A DNA stretch of 56,690 nucleotides from Clostridia bacterium (GCA_017522205.1 JAFWZS010000036.1:1-56690); one strand, 5' to 3'. Numbered from the stretch's first letter, positions 21,275 to 30,026 are shown. The notes: generated by a model from the sequence alone, not told the origin. Numbers and translations are program-made.

Positions 21275-22465
21275 ATGAAAAAGCAGCAAGGCACAAAAGG
21301 TGCAACCCCAAAAATTGCAAAAGGTAACGGCTGTGAGCATTACAAAAAATGCGGCGGCTGTCAGCTTCTCAATATGAGCTATGAAGAGCAACTCAGCTTC
21401 AAGCAGGTGAAGACCATTCGCCTGCTTGGGCGTTTTTGTCACGTTGATGAAATTATAGGTATGGATAAGCCCTACCATTACCGCAACAAGGTTCAGGCAG
21501 CCTTTGGATGCACAAGAGGCGGAAAAATAATTTCAGGTGTTTATCAGTCCTCCACTCACAATATAGTGAGTGTGGATAAGTGCTTTCTTGAAGACGAAAA
21601 AGCCGACGAAATCATCGTCAGCATCAGAAAAATGCTGCCCGAGTTCAAGCTTACTGCCTACAACGAAGATACAGGCAGAGGGTTTCTCCGTCACGTGCTT
21701 GTAAAGCGCGGTTTTTCAACGGGAGAGATTATGGTTGTGCTTGTAACGGGTACCAATATCTTTCCCTCAAAGGCAGCTTTCGTGAAAGCGCTTCTTAAAA
21801 AGCACCCTGAAATCACAACGGTAATCTGGAATATCAATGACAAGAGGACAAGCCTTGTGCTTGGTGAAAAACAGCAGGTGCTTTTCGGTGACGGTTATAT
21901 CGAAGATATACTCTGCGGAAAACGTTTCAGAATTTCTGCAAAATCCTTTTATCAGATAAATCCCGTGCAGACTGAAAAGCTTTACGGCACAGCAATTGAA
22001 TTTGCCAAACTAACAGGCAAGGAACGTGTTTTCGATGCTTATTGCGGAATCGGCACAATCGGACTTGTTGCCTCAGACAAGGCAAAAGAGGTAATCGGCG
22101 TTGAGCTTAATCCCGATGCAGTAAAGGACGCAAAAATCAACGCAAAGCTGAACGGTAAAGAAAACATCAGCTTTTACTGTGACGATGCAGGAAAGTTTAT
22201 GGTTGCAATGGCAAAGGAAAAAGAAAAGGTTGATGTGCTTTTTATGGACCCACCCAGAGCCGGAAGCGACCTGCCATTTCTTAAAAGCGTTGCAACCCTT
22301 GCACCGAAAAAGGTGGTATACATCTCCTGCAACGTGGAAACTCAGGCGAGGGATATAGCCTTCCTTTGCAAGAACGGATATAAGGTGAAGAAGATTCAGC
22401 CCGTGGACATGTTTCCGCATACGAATCATGTGGAATGTGTGGCACTTTTGGAGAGAAAAGGGTGA
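21275..22465 (+). CDS. RlmD/RumA-type 23S rRNA (uracil-C5)-methyltransferase
   Basis: A 396-residue TrmA/RumA-family enzyme that makes 5-methyluridine with S-adenosylmethionine. Cys20, Cys26 and Cys29 (CEHYKKCGGC) plus a Cys near 107 supply the [4Fe-4S] cluster of the RlmD branch. The SAM site is FDAYCGIGTIGL (about 252-263), then DPPRAGSD and the nucleophile loop ISCNVETQARD (about 351-361) with the catalytic Cys. The usual N-terminal TRAM domain is absent, giving a shorter enzyme. Whether the target is U747, U1939 or another site cannot be read. It abuts the preceding microprotein gene. Confidence 0.9.
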   Translation: MKKQQGTKGATPKIAKGNGCEHYKKCGGCQLLNMSYEEQLSFKQVKTIRLLGRFCHVDEIIGMDKPYHYRNKVQAAFGCTRGGKIISGVYQSSTHNIVSVDKCFLEDEKADEIIVSIRKMLPEFKLTAYNEDTGRGFLRHVLVKRGFSTGEIMVVLVTGTNIFPSKAAFVKALLKKHPEITTVIWNINDKRTSLVLGEKQQVLFGDGYIEDILCGKRFRISAKSFYQINPVQTEKLYGTAIEFAKLTGKERVFDAYCGIGTIGLVASDKAKEVIGVELNPDAVKDAKINAKLNGKENISFYCDDAGKFMVAMAKEKEKVDVLFMDPPRAGSDLPFLKSVATLAPKKVVYISCNVETQARDIAFLCKNGYKVKKIQPVDMFPHTNHVECVALLERKG

Positions 22466-22469
22466 AGGC

Positions 22470-23264
22470 ATGAAAAAAACTACAGAAATCGGATACATAA
22501 ATAAGAATAATCAGAAAAATCTGGGATATGCAGGGGGTTCGGAAACCCACTATAATCAGAACTTTTTTGAAATGGAATGTCTTGATTGCGGTCACAGATA
22601 TTTTGCTAACGGTTGCGATGTATGGCAGAGAAAATGCCCTGCATGTCAGGTAGACAAGAAAAGTGTATATTCTAAGGTGGCAGAGGAAATAAAATTGACT
22701 TTTCAAAATGCAGAAGTGGGAAGAGAATATACTTCTGCAGAAATTAAAGAAAAAGTTAATATGACTTTTGGTAGAAATAAATCAAGTGTGATACCAAGTG
22801 ACTATTGCTACAATAGAGATAATGATGGAATAAATTACAAAAACAGTATTCACTTATTTAGATATATAGAAAGTGGAAAATACGAATATTTAGGTGAAAA
22901 CTATCCGTATAACGGCAAAATATATCATAGAGCAAAAGGTGAAAAATTTGATATAGCGGTTGGCGAAGTTGTCGATGGAGTTGCAACTTTTTTTGATTCG
23001 GATAACCGTTTTAATGAGAATAAAAAAATTGAAATACGGAAAGAAATACACAAAACAAAACGTGAAATAGGTTTGCAGTTAAGATTTAAAGTTTTTAAAC
23101 GAGACAATTTTAAATGTTGTATTTGTGGTGCTTCACCCGCAAAAGATCCTGACGTAGAATTACATGTAGACCATATAATACCTTGGTCAAAAGGTGGAGA
23201 AACTGTTTATGAAAATTTGCAGACTCTATGTTCGAAATGCAATATCGGTAAAAGTAATTTGTAA
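22470..23264 (+). CDS. HNH endonuclease with N-terminal zinc-ribbon domain
   Basis: A 264-residue three-part protein. Residues 1-60 (GYINKNNQKNLG, then four zinc Cys: Cys37, 40, 56, 59) resemble a small stand-alone domain known from restriction-linked genes. Residues about 62-160 form a middle domain with a SSVIPSDYCYNR motif, of the type often found beside HNH domains. Residues 205-264 are an HNH nuclease: CxxC pair (216-219), VDHIIPWSKGG (His235), EN at 248-249, and a second CxxC (254-257). From about 22660 the gene is clearly richer in A+T than its neighbours, suggesting recent acquisition. No methylase is adjacent, so a solitary nuclease or a phage-defence role are both possible. The start overlaps no strong ribosome site (AGGGTGAAGG). 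Confidence 0.82.
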   Translation: MKKTTEIGYINKNNQKNLGYAGGSETHYNQNFFEMECLDCGHRYFANGCDVWQRKCPACQVDKKSVYSKVAEEIKLTFQNAEVGREYTSAEIKEKVNMTFGRNKSSVIPSDYCYNRDNDGINYKNSIHLFRYIESGKYEYLGENYPYNGKIYHRAKGEKFDIAVGEVVDGVATFFDSDNRFNENKKIEIRKEIHKTKREIGLQLRFKVFKRDNFKCCICGASPAKDPDVELHVDHIIPWSKGGETVYENLQTLCSKCNIGKSNL

Positions 23265-23311
23265 ATCGCTTAAATCAAACATTTTGTAGTATAGATAAAG
23301 GACTGACAACT

Positions 23312-24259
23312 ATGACTCTTATTAACGAACAAACCTACATAAAAACAATGACCGAGGAAGTTGAACCTTTCCTCAAAAGCAAAAGAAATGACGGAGGCTT
23401 TCTCTCCTTTGACGGAAACAAAATCTGCTATGAAGAGTATCTTCGCCCTGAAGAAAAGGCGGCAGTTATAGTTATTCACGGCTTTACGGAAAGTGCCGAA
23501 AAGCTCCGTGAGGCGTCATACTATATTTATAACGAGGGCTACAGCGTTTATGCACTTGACCTGCGTGACCACGGCAAGTCTTTCCGCACCTCTGATAAGG
23601 TAGGCAGAGTTGATACTGACGATTTTCATAAGTATTCGGAAGATATTGAATATCTTGTTGAAAAGGTTATAAGAGCTGAAAATCCTCAGAGAGAGGTTTG
23701 CATTTTTTCTCACTCTCTCGGAAGTACGGCAGCACTTCTTTATATGATAAACAATCCTGACAGTATCAGAAAAGCGGTGCTTTCTTCACCTATGATTTGC
23801 GGGAATATGGGTATGCCCGTCCCTGTTGCAGGTACGGTTGCAAAGGTGCTTTCAGCTATTGGCGGAAAGAAAATACCTGCTTCCGGCAGATGTAATTTTA
23901 ACCCCGACCTTCCCTTTGAAAAAAGCGATGCAACAAGCCCTGAGCGTTTCAGCTACTATCATGAAAAGCGAAAAGGGAATAAACGTCTTCAGACAAACGG
24001 TCCTTCTTTCGGTTGGGTAAAGGCCTCTGTAGAAGCAAGGGATGAAATCCTTTCTTCCTGTGACAAAATTAAAACTGAGCTTCTTGTGCTGAAGCCTCAG
24101 GAAGATAAGCAGCTTCTTATGAGCTATACAGATATGTTCATAGAAAAAACAAAGGCTCAGAACGCGACAATTGAAAGCTCAAAGCACGAGATTTTTATGA
24201 GTGAAAACGAAGTGCTGGAGAGGTACTATAAAAAGATTTTTGAGTTTTATGAAAGATAA
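23312..24259 (+). CDS. Alpha/beta hydrolase, monoacylglycerol-lipase/lysophospholipase-like
   Basis: A 315-residue serine hydrolase without a signal peptide. VIHGFTESAEK (about 53-63) gives the oxyanion loop, DLRDHGKS (about 85-92) is typical of PldB/MGL-type enzymes, and the nucleophile elbow is FSHSLGSTAA with the Ser at about 133. A late Asp and a His in SSKHEIFMS (about 290) complete the triad. Substrates are probably lipid or carboxyl esters; no neighbour refines this. AAAGGA precedes ATG 23312. A terminator follows. Confidence 0.85.
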   Translation: MTLINEQTYIKTMTEEVEPFLKSKRNDGGFLSFDGNKICYEEYLRPEEKAAVIVIHGFTESAEKLREASYYIYNEGYSVYALDLRDHGKSFRTSDKVGRVDTDDFHKYSEDIEYLVEKVIRAENPQREVCIFSHSLGSTAALLYMINNPDSIRKAVLSSPMICGNMGMPVPVAGTVAKVLSAIGGKKIPASGRCNFNPDLPFEKSDATSPERFSYYHEKRKGNKRLQTNGPSFGWVKASVEARDEILSSCDKIKTELLVLKPQEDKQLLMSYTDMFIEKTKAQNATIESSKHEIFMSENEVLERYYKKIFEFYER

Positions 24260-24264
24260 GGCAG

Positions 24265-24302
24265 AGCTGCTGCATTTTAAATGCGGCAGCTTAATTTTTT
24301 TA
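24265..24302 (+). terminator. Terminator of the lipase-like gene
   Basis: AGCTGCTGCATTT (24265-24277) pairs with AAATGCGGCAGCT (24279-24291) with one mismatch, followed by a T-run ending near 24302. Confidence 0.9.
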
Positions 24303-24314
24303 GTTCCTTTAAAG

Positions 24315-24343
24315 TTGATGAATTATATTTAATAGTGTATAAT
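24315..24343 (+). promoter_or_regulatory. Promoter of the two-component operon
   Basis: TTGATG (24315-24320) and TATAAT (24338-24343) with a 17-bp spacer, 30 bp before the response regulator start. Confidence 0.8.
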
Positions 24344-24372
24344 AGTCAAAAAAGCTAAAAGGAGGACACGCT

Positions 24373-25050
24373 ATGCGACTTTTACTTGCTGAAGATGAGC
24401 AGGATTTATCCAAGGCTCTCTGTGCAATTTTAAAACATAACAATTATTCCGTTGATGCGGTTTATAACGGTCAGGACGCTCTCGACTACGGCCTTTGTGA
24501 AAACTATGACGGAATTATTCTCGATATAATGATGCCGAAGAAAAACGGAATAGAGGTACTCACAGAACTGAGAAAAAGCGGTGTTGATACGCCCGTTCTT
24601 ATTCTCACCGCAAAAAGTGAGGTTGACGACAAAATTCTCGGCCTTGACTCAGGTGCAGACGACTATCTTACAAAGCCCTTTGCAATGGGTGAGCTTCTTG
24701 CAAGAATCAGAGCACTCACAAGAAGAAAGGCAGATTTTACGCCAAACCTTCTCACTTCGGGAAATCTCTCTCTCAACAGAGAGTCCTTTGAGCTTTCTGT
24801 GGAGGAGGAGTCAATCCGTCTCGGTAACAAGGAATTCCAGATGATGGAAATGCTTATGAGTAATCCGGGCAGGCTCATTTCTACAGAGCAGTTTATGGAA
24901 AGAATCTGGGGATATGAAACGGAAGCTGAAATCAACGTTGTGTGGGTATACATATCATACCTGAGAAAAAAGCTCTCTTCTCTTAAAGCAAACCTTGAAA
25001 TCAAGGCAGTAAGAGGCGTGGGCTACACATTGGAGGAAATAAAATGCTGA
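24373..25050 (+). CDS. OmpR/PhoB-family response regulator
   Basis: A 225-residue regulator: receiver domain (1-120) with acidic pocket Glu7-Asp8, phospho-acceptor Asp51 in IILDIMMP, Thr79 and Lys101 (TKPF); then a winged-helix DNA-binding domain (about 128-222) ending RGVGYTLEE. It is the partner of the kinase gene, which starts 7 bases before its own stop. AAAGGAGGA precedes ATG 24373. Targets cannot be read; the gene at 26320 in the same direction is a candidate. Confidence 0.95.
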   Translation: MRLLLAEDEQDLSKALCAILKHNNYSVDAVYNGQDALDYGLCENYDGIILDIMMPKKNGIEVLTELRKSGVDTPVLILTAKSEVDDKILGLDSGADDYLTKPFAMGELLARIRALTRRKADFTPNLLTSGNLSLNRESFELSVEEESIRLGNKEFQMMEMLMSNPGRLISTEQFMERIWGYETEAEINVVWVYISYLRKKLSSLKANLEIKAVRGVGYTLEEIKC

Positions 25051-26279
25051 AAAAGCTGCAGCACCGTTTCGTAGCAATTGCGATGTTCGCTCTTTCCATA
25101 ATGTTTCTTGTGCAGCTTGTGGCGGTTAATATAATCAACCTTTATCAGCGTGACTCGGAAACAAGGGCAATTCTTCAGATAATTGCAGACAATAACGGTG
25201 TGCTTCCCGGCGGAATTGACAACGACAGTACTCTTGCAGATTTTCTCAATCCCTTCGGAAAGCTTGAAATAAATATTGAAACACCGTATTCCACCCGATA
25301 TTTCGTTGTTGAACTGAGAGAGAACGTTGTTACCAAAATTTCAACGGATCATATTGCGGCGGTTACGGACAAGGCTGCTTATGAATATGCTTCAGAGGTT
25401 TACCGCAACGGACCGGGTTTCGGTGTTATCGGCTCTTACAGATATTACTATAAGCAGGGCGCAGAAAAAGCCATAATGGTCTTTATAGACGTAACACGTG
25501 ACCTTCAGCTCTCCTTTGCTCTTATGTCAATTTCTGCCACGGTTATGTTTATCACCCTTTGTATTATTCTTGTGCCGGTGTGGTGGCTTTCGAAAAAAGC
25601 CCTTAAACCCGTTGAAGAAGCAATGGATAAACAGAAGCAGTTTATTACCGACGCAGGACACGAGCTGAAAACACCCATTGCAATCATCAGCGCCGATGCT
25701 GAGGTTATGGAGCTTTGTCAGGGTGAAAACGAGTGGCTGACGAGTATAAAAAAGCAGACTGTAAGAATGAACACTCTTGTAAAAAACCTTGTTGAGCTTT
25801 CAAAGATGGGTGAAGTGGCAGACAAGAAAAAACATATTGTTTTTAATATAAGTGAGGCTGTGCTTGACACTGCATCGAACTTTGAAACAACGGCCAAAGC
25901 GATGGGCAAGACCTTTACCTATTCTGCCGCAAGAGACCTGAGATATAACGGCAACGAGGAAGAAATAAGGCAGCTTATTTCAATCCTCTGCGACAATGCT
26001 ATGAAATATGCAAATGAAAACGGCACAATAAAGCTGAATATGTACAAGGTGGGAAAGAATATACAGATTGATGTATATAACACCTGCGATTATGTAGACC
26101 CCGCATCCGTTACAAAGCTCTTCGACCGTTTTTACAGAGCCGACTCTTCACGCTCAAGAGATACAGGCGGTTACGGAATAGGTCTTTCGGTTGCTAAGGC
26201 AATTGTTGAAAGACACAAGGGGAAAATCCGTGCAGTTACTGACGGTACGACAGCTATTACATTCAGAATCACACTTTAA
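25044..26279 (+). CDS. Membrane sensor histidine kinase
   Basis: A 411-residue kinase. Helices at about 9-31 and 157-181 flank an extracellular sensor region of about 125 residues with no recognisable fold. HisKA follows, with phospho-acceptor His206 in DAGHELKTPIA, then an ATPase domain: N-box CDNAMKYA (Asn318), F-box region FDRFYRAD, and G-box GGYGIGLSVAKAI (375-387). No separate HAMP domain is obvious. Its ATG overlaps the regulator gene by 7 bases, giving coupled expression. The signal is unknown. Confidence 0.94.
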   Translation: MLKKLQHRFVAIAMFALSIMFLVQLVAVNIINLYQRDSETRAILQIIADNNGVLPGGIDNDSTLADFLNPFGKLEINIETPYSTRYFVVELRENVVTKISTDHIAAVTDKAAYEYASEVYRNGPGFGVIGSYRYYYKQGAEKAIMVFIDVTRDLQLSFALMSISATVMFITLCIILVPVWWLSKKALKPVEEAMDKQKQFITDAGHELKTPIAIISADAEVMELCQGENEWLTSIKKQTVRMNTLVKNLVELSKMGEVADKKKHIVFNISEAVLDTASNFETTAKAMGKTFTYSAARDLRYNGNEEEIRQLISILCDNAMKYANENGTIKLNMYKVGKNIQIDVYNTCDYVDPASVTKLFDRFYRADSSRSRDTGGYGIGLSVAKAIVERHKGKIRAVTDGTTAITFRITL

Positions 26280-26319
26280 TAAAAAGCAGATGACTTCGTG
26301 AGAAAGGAGGATGAGACCT

Positions 26320-27723
26320 ATGTTTATTTTCAGAAAAATAAGAAAGAAAATCAAAGAAATTTTTGCAATTCTTGCAGCGCTTACCGTTGCTTTTTCTGTT
26401 GGCGGAAATGAAGGTCAGAGTGAACCTGCTTCGGAAACAAAGGGCCTCATTTTTTCCACAACGCGAACTGAAACTACAAAAGAATCCGTAGCAGAAAGCT
26501 CTGCTTCTTCAGCTGAAACGGAAACATATATTCTCCTTGCTGACGAAATGACATTCATAAGGGGTAAGGGAGCTTCTTTTTCTGACGGTGTTGTAACTGT
26601 AGACAAAGGCGGCACTTATATTTTCAAGGGTGAGCTTAATGAGGGCAGAATAGTCGTTGACCTTAAGGAAAGGGATGAAGAGGCCACTTTGAAATTTTAC
26701 GGAGTAAGGATTAATTCCTCAATGGGTGCACCTATCTCTGTACGGAAATCTAAGGAACGGACCGTACTTGACTTTGAAAAAGGAACAGTAAATACCTTTT
26801 CCGATACCGACGAAAGGGTGCTCAGCTATAACGAGGAGGAGGGCGACTCTGCCGTTATTTTCTCAAAGGGTGACCTTGTGATTACGGGTGAAGGATCAGT
26901 CAACATTGAGGCCAAGTTCAATAAGGGGATTTTTTCAAGAAAAGATATTACTCTCAAAGGCGCAAACCTTAACATAGTCAGCTTTGATGACGGTATACGA
27001 AGCAATGACAGTACCCTTATAGAAAGAAGTAAGCTTCACATTGTGTCAGGCGGTGACGGCATACATATCGGTGACAACAACCGTGACATAAAAGGGAAAA
27101 TACTTGTATACGACAGCGATTGTTCAATTCTCAGTGAATATGACGGAATTGAATCTGCAGGAGATGTATTTCTTTGCGGCGGAAAAATCGATATAACCGC
27201 AGCAGGAGGAAGTACAGGCAGATATTACAAGAAAAATCACGCAGGTGTCTTTTCTGAAAGCAGCGGTCCCGACAAAAATAAAAACGATATTCTTGCAACG
27301 GGAAGAGCAACTGCAGACAGCAGTACACTTGAAAGACTGATGGAAAAAAAGGCCTCCTTTACGGGTATCAGCGCAAAGGGCTCAGCAGTTTTAAGAGATG
27401 TGATTATGAGTATAAGCTCCGTCCATAACGGACTTGATTCAAAAAGCATAGAAATAGAAAACGGACACTATTCCGTAAAAAGTGACGGCGACGGTTTCTA
27501 TGTAACTGAGGATATTTCTGTGGATGGCGGAGATATTAACATTACTTCCTGTCATAACGGAATGGATTGCAAAAAAGCACGTTTTACCGACGGAAAGATT
27601 TTTATAAGTGCGCATAATGAAGGTGTAGTCTGCAGAGAAGAAAGTGAAGGAGCTTTTATTGATTCAGCAGAGGTGCAGATTGAAAAAACAGCAAGGGATA
27701 AAGCCATCCTTCCTATACCTTGA
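26320..27723 (+). CDS. Cthe_2159-like (DUF4353) carbohydrate-binding beta-helix protein
   Basis: A 467-residue surface protein. An N-terminal anchor (about 10-30, after a basic FRKIRKKIK) is followed by a Ser/Thr/Glu linker and, from about 75, repeated short beta-strand motifs such as DGIRSNDS, DGIHIGDN and DGIESAGD, which mark the right-handed beta-helix of the Cthe_2159/DUF4353 family. Family members bind polysaccharides, cellulose among them; catalysis is not established. Start at ATG 26320 because AGGAGG ends right before the earlier ATG (26311). It follows the kinase gene closely and may be in its regulon. A new promoter begins inside its stop codon. Confidence 0.82.
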   Translation: MFIFRKIRKKIKEIFAILAALTVAFSVGGNEGQSEPASETKGLIFSTTRTETTKESVAESSASSAETETYILLADEMTFIRGKGASFSDGVVTVDKGGTYIFKGELNEGRIVVDLKERDEEATLKFYGVRINSSMGAPISVRKSKERTVLDFEKGTVNTFSDTDERVLSYNEEEGDSAVIFSKGDLVITGEGSVNIEAKFNKGIFSRKDITLKGANLNIVSFDDGIRSNDSTLIERSKLHIVSGGDGIHIGDNNRDIKGKILVYDSDCSILSEYDGIESAGDVFLCGGKIDITAAGGSTGRYYKKNHAGVFSESSGPDKNKNDILATGRATADSSTLERLMEKKASFTGISAKGSAVLRDVIMSISSVHNGLDSKSIEIENGHYSVKSDGDGFYVTEDISVDGGDINITSCHNGMDCKKARFTDGKIFISAHNEGVVCREESEGAFIDSAEVQIEKTARDKAILPIP

Positions 27724-27748
27724 CAAAAGAACGCAAAAGTGATAGAAT
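27720..27748 (+). promoter_or_regulatory. Promoter of yebC
   Basis: Perfect TTGACA (27720-27725), which overlaps the upstream stop codon TGA, and TAGAAT (27743-27748) with a 17-bp spacer. Confidence 0.8.
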
Positions 27749-27786
27749 CTTCTGCGGTAATATAGAAATAAGGACAGGTGAATATA

Positions 27787-28527
27787 ATGTCAGGTCATTC
27801 AAAATGGAGCACCATTAAAAGAAAAAAAGAAAAGACCGACGGTGCAAGAGCAAAGGTCTTTACAAAAATCGGCAGAGAAATAGCAGTTGCAGTGCGTGAC
27901 GGCGGTCCCGACCCTGCTTCAAACTCAAAGCTCAAGGACGTAATTGCAAAGGCAAAGGCAAACAACGTGCCTAACGATAACATTGAAAGAATTATCAAAA
28001 AAGCTTCAGGTGAAGGCAACAGTGCAAACTATGAGGAGATTATGTATGAAGGCTACGGTCCCTCAGGTATTGCTGTTATCGTTGAAACTCTTACAGATAA
28101 CCGTAACCGTACTGCAGGTGAAATGCGTCACTATTTTGACAAGAATAAGGGTAATCTCGGTCAGCAGGGCTGCGTATCCTTTATGTTCACACGCTACGGT
28201 GTAATCGTAATCGAGGCTGAAGATGTTGATGAGGATAAGCTCATGGAAGACGCACTTGAAGCAGGTGCAGTTGACTTCATCACAGATGAAGAGGATATCT
28301 ATGTTGTACGTACAGAGCCCAACGATCTCGGCGCTATTCGTGACGACCTTGAAGCTAAGGGCTACAGCTTTGTTTCAGCAGAGGTTGAATATGTACCCAA
28401 CACAGAAACTGCTCTTACAGATGCAGACGACCTTAAGATGATGGGCAGACTTCTTGAAATGCTCGAGGATAACGATGACGTACAGAATGTATGGCATAAC
28501 CTTGAAAACGAAGACGACCTTCCCTGA
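27787..28527 (+). CDS. yebC: YebC/PmpR family regulator (TACO1-like)
   Basis: A 246-residue member of the YebC/TACO1 family, beginning MSGHSKWSTIKRKK and carrying the KNVPNDNIERAI-like helix as NVPNDNIERIIKKA (about 58-71) and YEGYGPSGIAV. Members are described as DNA-binding regulators and as translation factors helping ribosomes at proline-rich stretches. I use ATG 27787, not GTG 27778, because the protein starts MSGHS in relatives and AGGTG lies 6 bases upstream. It has its own promoter and terminator. Confidence 0.94.
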   Translation: MSGHSKWSTIKRKKEKTDGARAKVFTKIGREIAVAVRDGGPDPASNSKLKDVIAKAKANNVPNDNIERIIKKASGEGNSANYEEIMYEGYGPSGIAVIVETLTDNRNRTAGEMRHYFDKNKGNLGQQGCVSFMFTRYGVIVIEAEDVDEDKLMEDALEAGAVDFITDEEDIYVVRTEPNDLGAIRDDLEAKGYSFVSAEVEYVPNTETALTDADDLKMMGRLLEMLEDNDDVQNVWHNLENEDDLP

Positions 28528-28566
28528 TAATGATTTTAAGTTAATCCTTAAAATAAAAAGTGTGCG

Positions 28567-28608
28567 GAAATGCCGGCGGATTTATATCCGTCGGTGTTTC
28601 TGTTTTTT
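28567..28608 (+). terminator. Terminator of yebC
   Basis: GAAATGCCGGCGGAT (28567-28581) pairs with ATCCGTCGGTGTTTC (28586-28600) around TTAT, followed by TGTTTTTT. Confidence 0.9.
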
Positions 28609-28653
28609 AGAATAAAAATGAGCTTGCCTTCATATCATATACAGGGTGATAAT

Positions 28654-29127
28654 ATGGATAAAAGCAAACTCAAAGTATATGGAATTTTTGTGCTCATAAC
28701 AGAGGCAATCGGTGCAGTTGCAGGAATGCTTACATCTCTCGGCATGTCAGCTTATGAAGCCGTGGAAAAGCCTGCCCTTACACCGCCGCCAATTGTGTTT
28801 CCCATTGCATGGACCATACTCTATGCTCTGATGGGCATCGGTGCGGCGAGAATATGGATGAGTGATGAAAGCGGCGAAAGGTCAAGAGGTCTGAGACTTT
28901 ACGGTGTTCAGCTCTTTATGAATTTTCTGTGGAGCATATTCTTTTTCAATTTTCAGGCTTACGGCTTTTCGTTTTTCTGGCTGCTGCTTCTTCTTGCCGC
29001 AATCATTTTTATGACCTATTCTTTCTACAGAACAGACAAAATAGCAGCATATATGCAGATTCCGTATATTCTGTGGGTGTCTTTCGCGGCATATCTCAAT
29101 TATATGGTGTGGATGCTGAACAGGTAG
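28654..29127 (+). CDS. tspO: TspO/MBR family membrane protein
   Basis: A 157-residue tryptophan-rich sensory protein with five predicted helices. Family marks are KPALTPPPIVFPIAWTIL (about 38-55), LFMNFLWSIFFF (about 90-101) and NYMVWMLNR at the end. Members bind porphyrins and cholesterol-like ligands; the role in Clostridia is unclear. The start ATG 28654 follows AGGGTGA. Its stop (29125-29127) touches the stop of the convergent gene at 29128, with no terminator between them, so the two mRNAs may overlap at their 3' ends. Confidence 0.9.
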   Translation: MDKSKLKVYGIFVLITEAIGAVAGMLTSLGMSAYEAVEKPALTPPPIVFPIAWTILYALMGIGAARIWMSDESGERSRGLRLYGVQLFMNFLWSIFFFNFQAYGFSFFWLLLLLAAIIFMTYSFYRTDKIAAYMQIPYILWVSFAAYLNYMVWMLNR

Positions 29128-29799
29128 TCAGGACTTGATTTCACCTGAAATGAATGAAGCACTTACCCAACCGTAGATGTCTTCAGCTGCAACATAGACA
29201 TAAACCCAGCTTTCATTTTCTGCTGAGCCACCCGTTACCTGAACCTCCGTGCCGGATTTAAGTGCAGAAATCTGTCCGTAGGCTTCAGAGGGGCCTTTTC
29301 TGAGGGCGATGCTTTTCGCTGACGAAACGGTACAGTTGACGGGTGCATAGTTTATCTGAGGCATAACAGTGCCTGAACTTATGCCGAAATTACTTTCGGT
29401 TGTTGATGCACTTTCCGTTGTGGTTTCTCTCTGCTCGAAAAAGTCAGCTACTGCAGGAGCAATGTCGAAATAATCGGCTGCAGTGAAAACTGCCGTGCAG
29501 AAAAGAAGAATACACAGTATCGATAAAAACGCCAGAAGGCCTCTTGATGAGGCTTTTTCTTTTTTGCGCGGTTTTTCCTTGCGAGAGACCGATGTGTCCT
29601 CAAAAGTGTCTTCAGGCTGAAAAATCCGCCCTTTTGTCATTATGTCCTCGTATGCTGTGTCACGGGAAATGAAAATAGGTTTGGGCTCGGATTCAGCCTT
29701 GTGTTCAGAGGGCGTTTCTTCGCTCTTGCACTTTTCGCCGCAGTGGGGACAGTAGTTTTCAGAGCCGTAGAGGATGTAGCTGCATTTTTTACAAGTCAT
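29128..29799 (-). CDS. Zinc-ribbon, single-helix membrane protein with C-terminal SH3b domain
   Basis: A 223-residue protein. The N terminus is a zinc ribbon (Cys3, Cys6, Cys17, Cys20: CKKC and CPHC). A charged linker precedes one membrane helix (about 86-108), a Thr/Ser-rich stretch follows, and a bacterial SH3 domain ends the protein (about 155-218; IALRKGPSEAYGQI, then DIYGWVSASFI). Bacterial SH3 domains usually bind cell-wall peptides, so a cytoplasmic metal-binding end would be linked to a wall-facing end. Start ATG 29799 has AAGGAG upstream; the in-frame extension to 29868 lacks one. No enzyme domain is seen. Confidence 0.78.
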   Translation of the reverse strand: MTCKKCSYILYGSENYCPHCGEKCKSEETPSEHKAESEPKPIFISRDTAYEDIMTKGRIFQPEDTFEDTSVSRKEKPRKKEKASSRGLLAFLSILCILLFCTAVFTAADYFDIAPAVADFFEQRETTTESASTTESNFGISSGTVMPQINYAPVNCTVSSAKSIALRKGPSEAYGQISALKSGTEVQVTGGSAENESWVYVYVAAEDIYGWVSASFISGEIKS

Positions 29800-29894
29800 A
29801 ATTAAAACTCCTTTTTTTGAGATTTGCTTAAGGAGTTTACCACAGCCAAGGTGTGAAGTTTGTCGCAATATAAAACCTTATTAAATCTAAAGGC

Positions 29895-29934
29895 AAAAAA
29901 CACAAGAAGCCCACCGAAGTGAGCTTCTCTTGTG
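29895..29934 (-). terminator. Intrinsic terminator of the candidate small RNA
   Basis: On the minus strand a stem of CACAAG with CTTGTG plus GAAGC/GCTTC around a CAC-TTCG-GTG cap (29901-29934) is followed by six T (29895-29900). The loop and T-run are ideal only on the minus strand. Confidence 0.88.
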
Positions 29935-30020
29935 CATATTTGAAAGGAGAGGGGAGTGCAATGGGAAGGAGGGCTGAAATGTGAAAAATCGGAAAAAACA
30001 CACTTCATTTCCCACTGCAC
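29895..30020 (-). ncRNA. Candidate small RNA with CU-rich anti-Shine-Dalgarno segments
   Basis: A 126-nt leftward RNA is proposed. A TATACT -10 (30027-30032) places the start at G30020. The 5' end GUGCAGUGGGAA (30020-30009) pairs fully with UUCCCAUUGCAC (29967-29956), counting one G-U pair; the plus strand would have an A-C mismatch here, which points to the minus strand. Inside, GAAGUGUG (30006-29999) pairs with CACAUUUC (29983-29976). This leaves AGCCCUCC (29975-29968) unpaired opposite AU, and the linker UCCCCUCUCCUUU (29955-29943) unpaired before the terminator. Both segments complement ribosome sites. No open reading frame fits. Bacterial sRNAs of the C-rich type (such as RsaE/RoxS) work in this way, but this RNA matches none I recall. 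Confidence 0.62.
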
Positions 30021-30026
30021 AATTAG

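Noticed and set aside
23265-23311. Direct repeat around the HNH gene at 22470-23264, like that of the other HNH gene
   Set aside because: The sequence after the gene does not match the RlmD-type gene's 3' end, so no insertion signature is visible there.
29941-30020. Small RNA read on the plus strand
   Set aside because: The plus strand gives an A-C mismatch in the main stem and no T-run after the last hairpin; the minus strand pairs fully and terminates.
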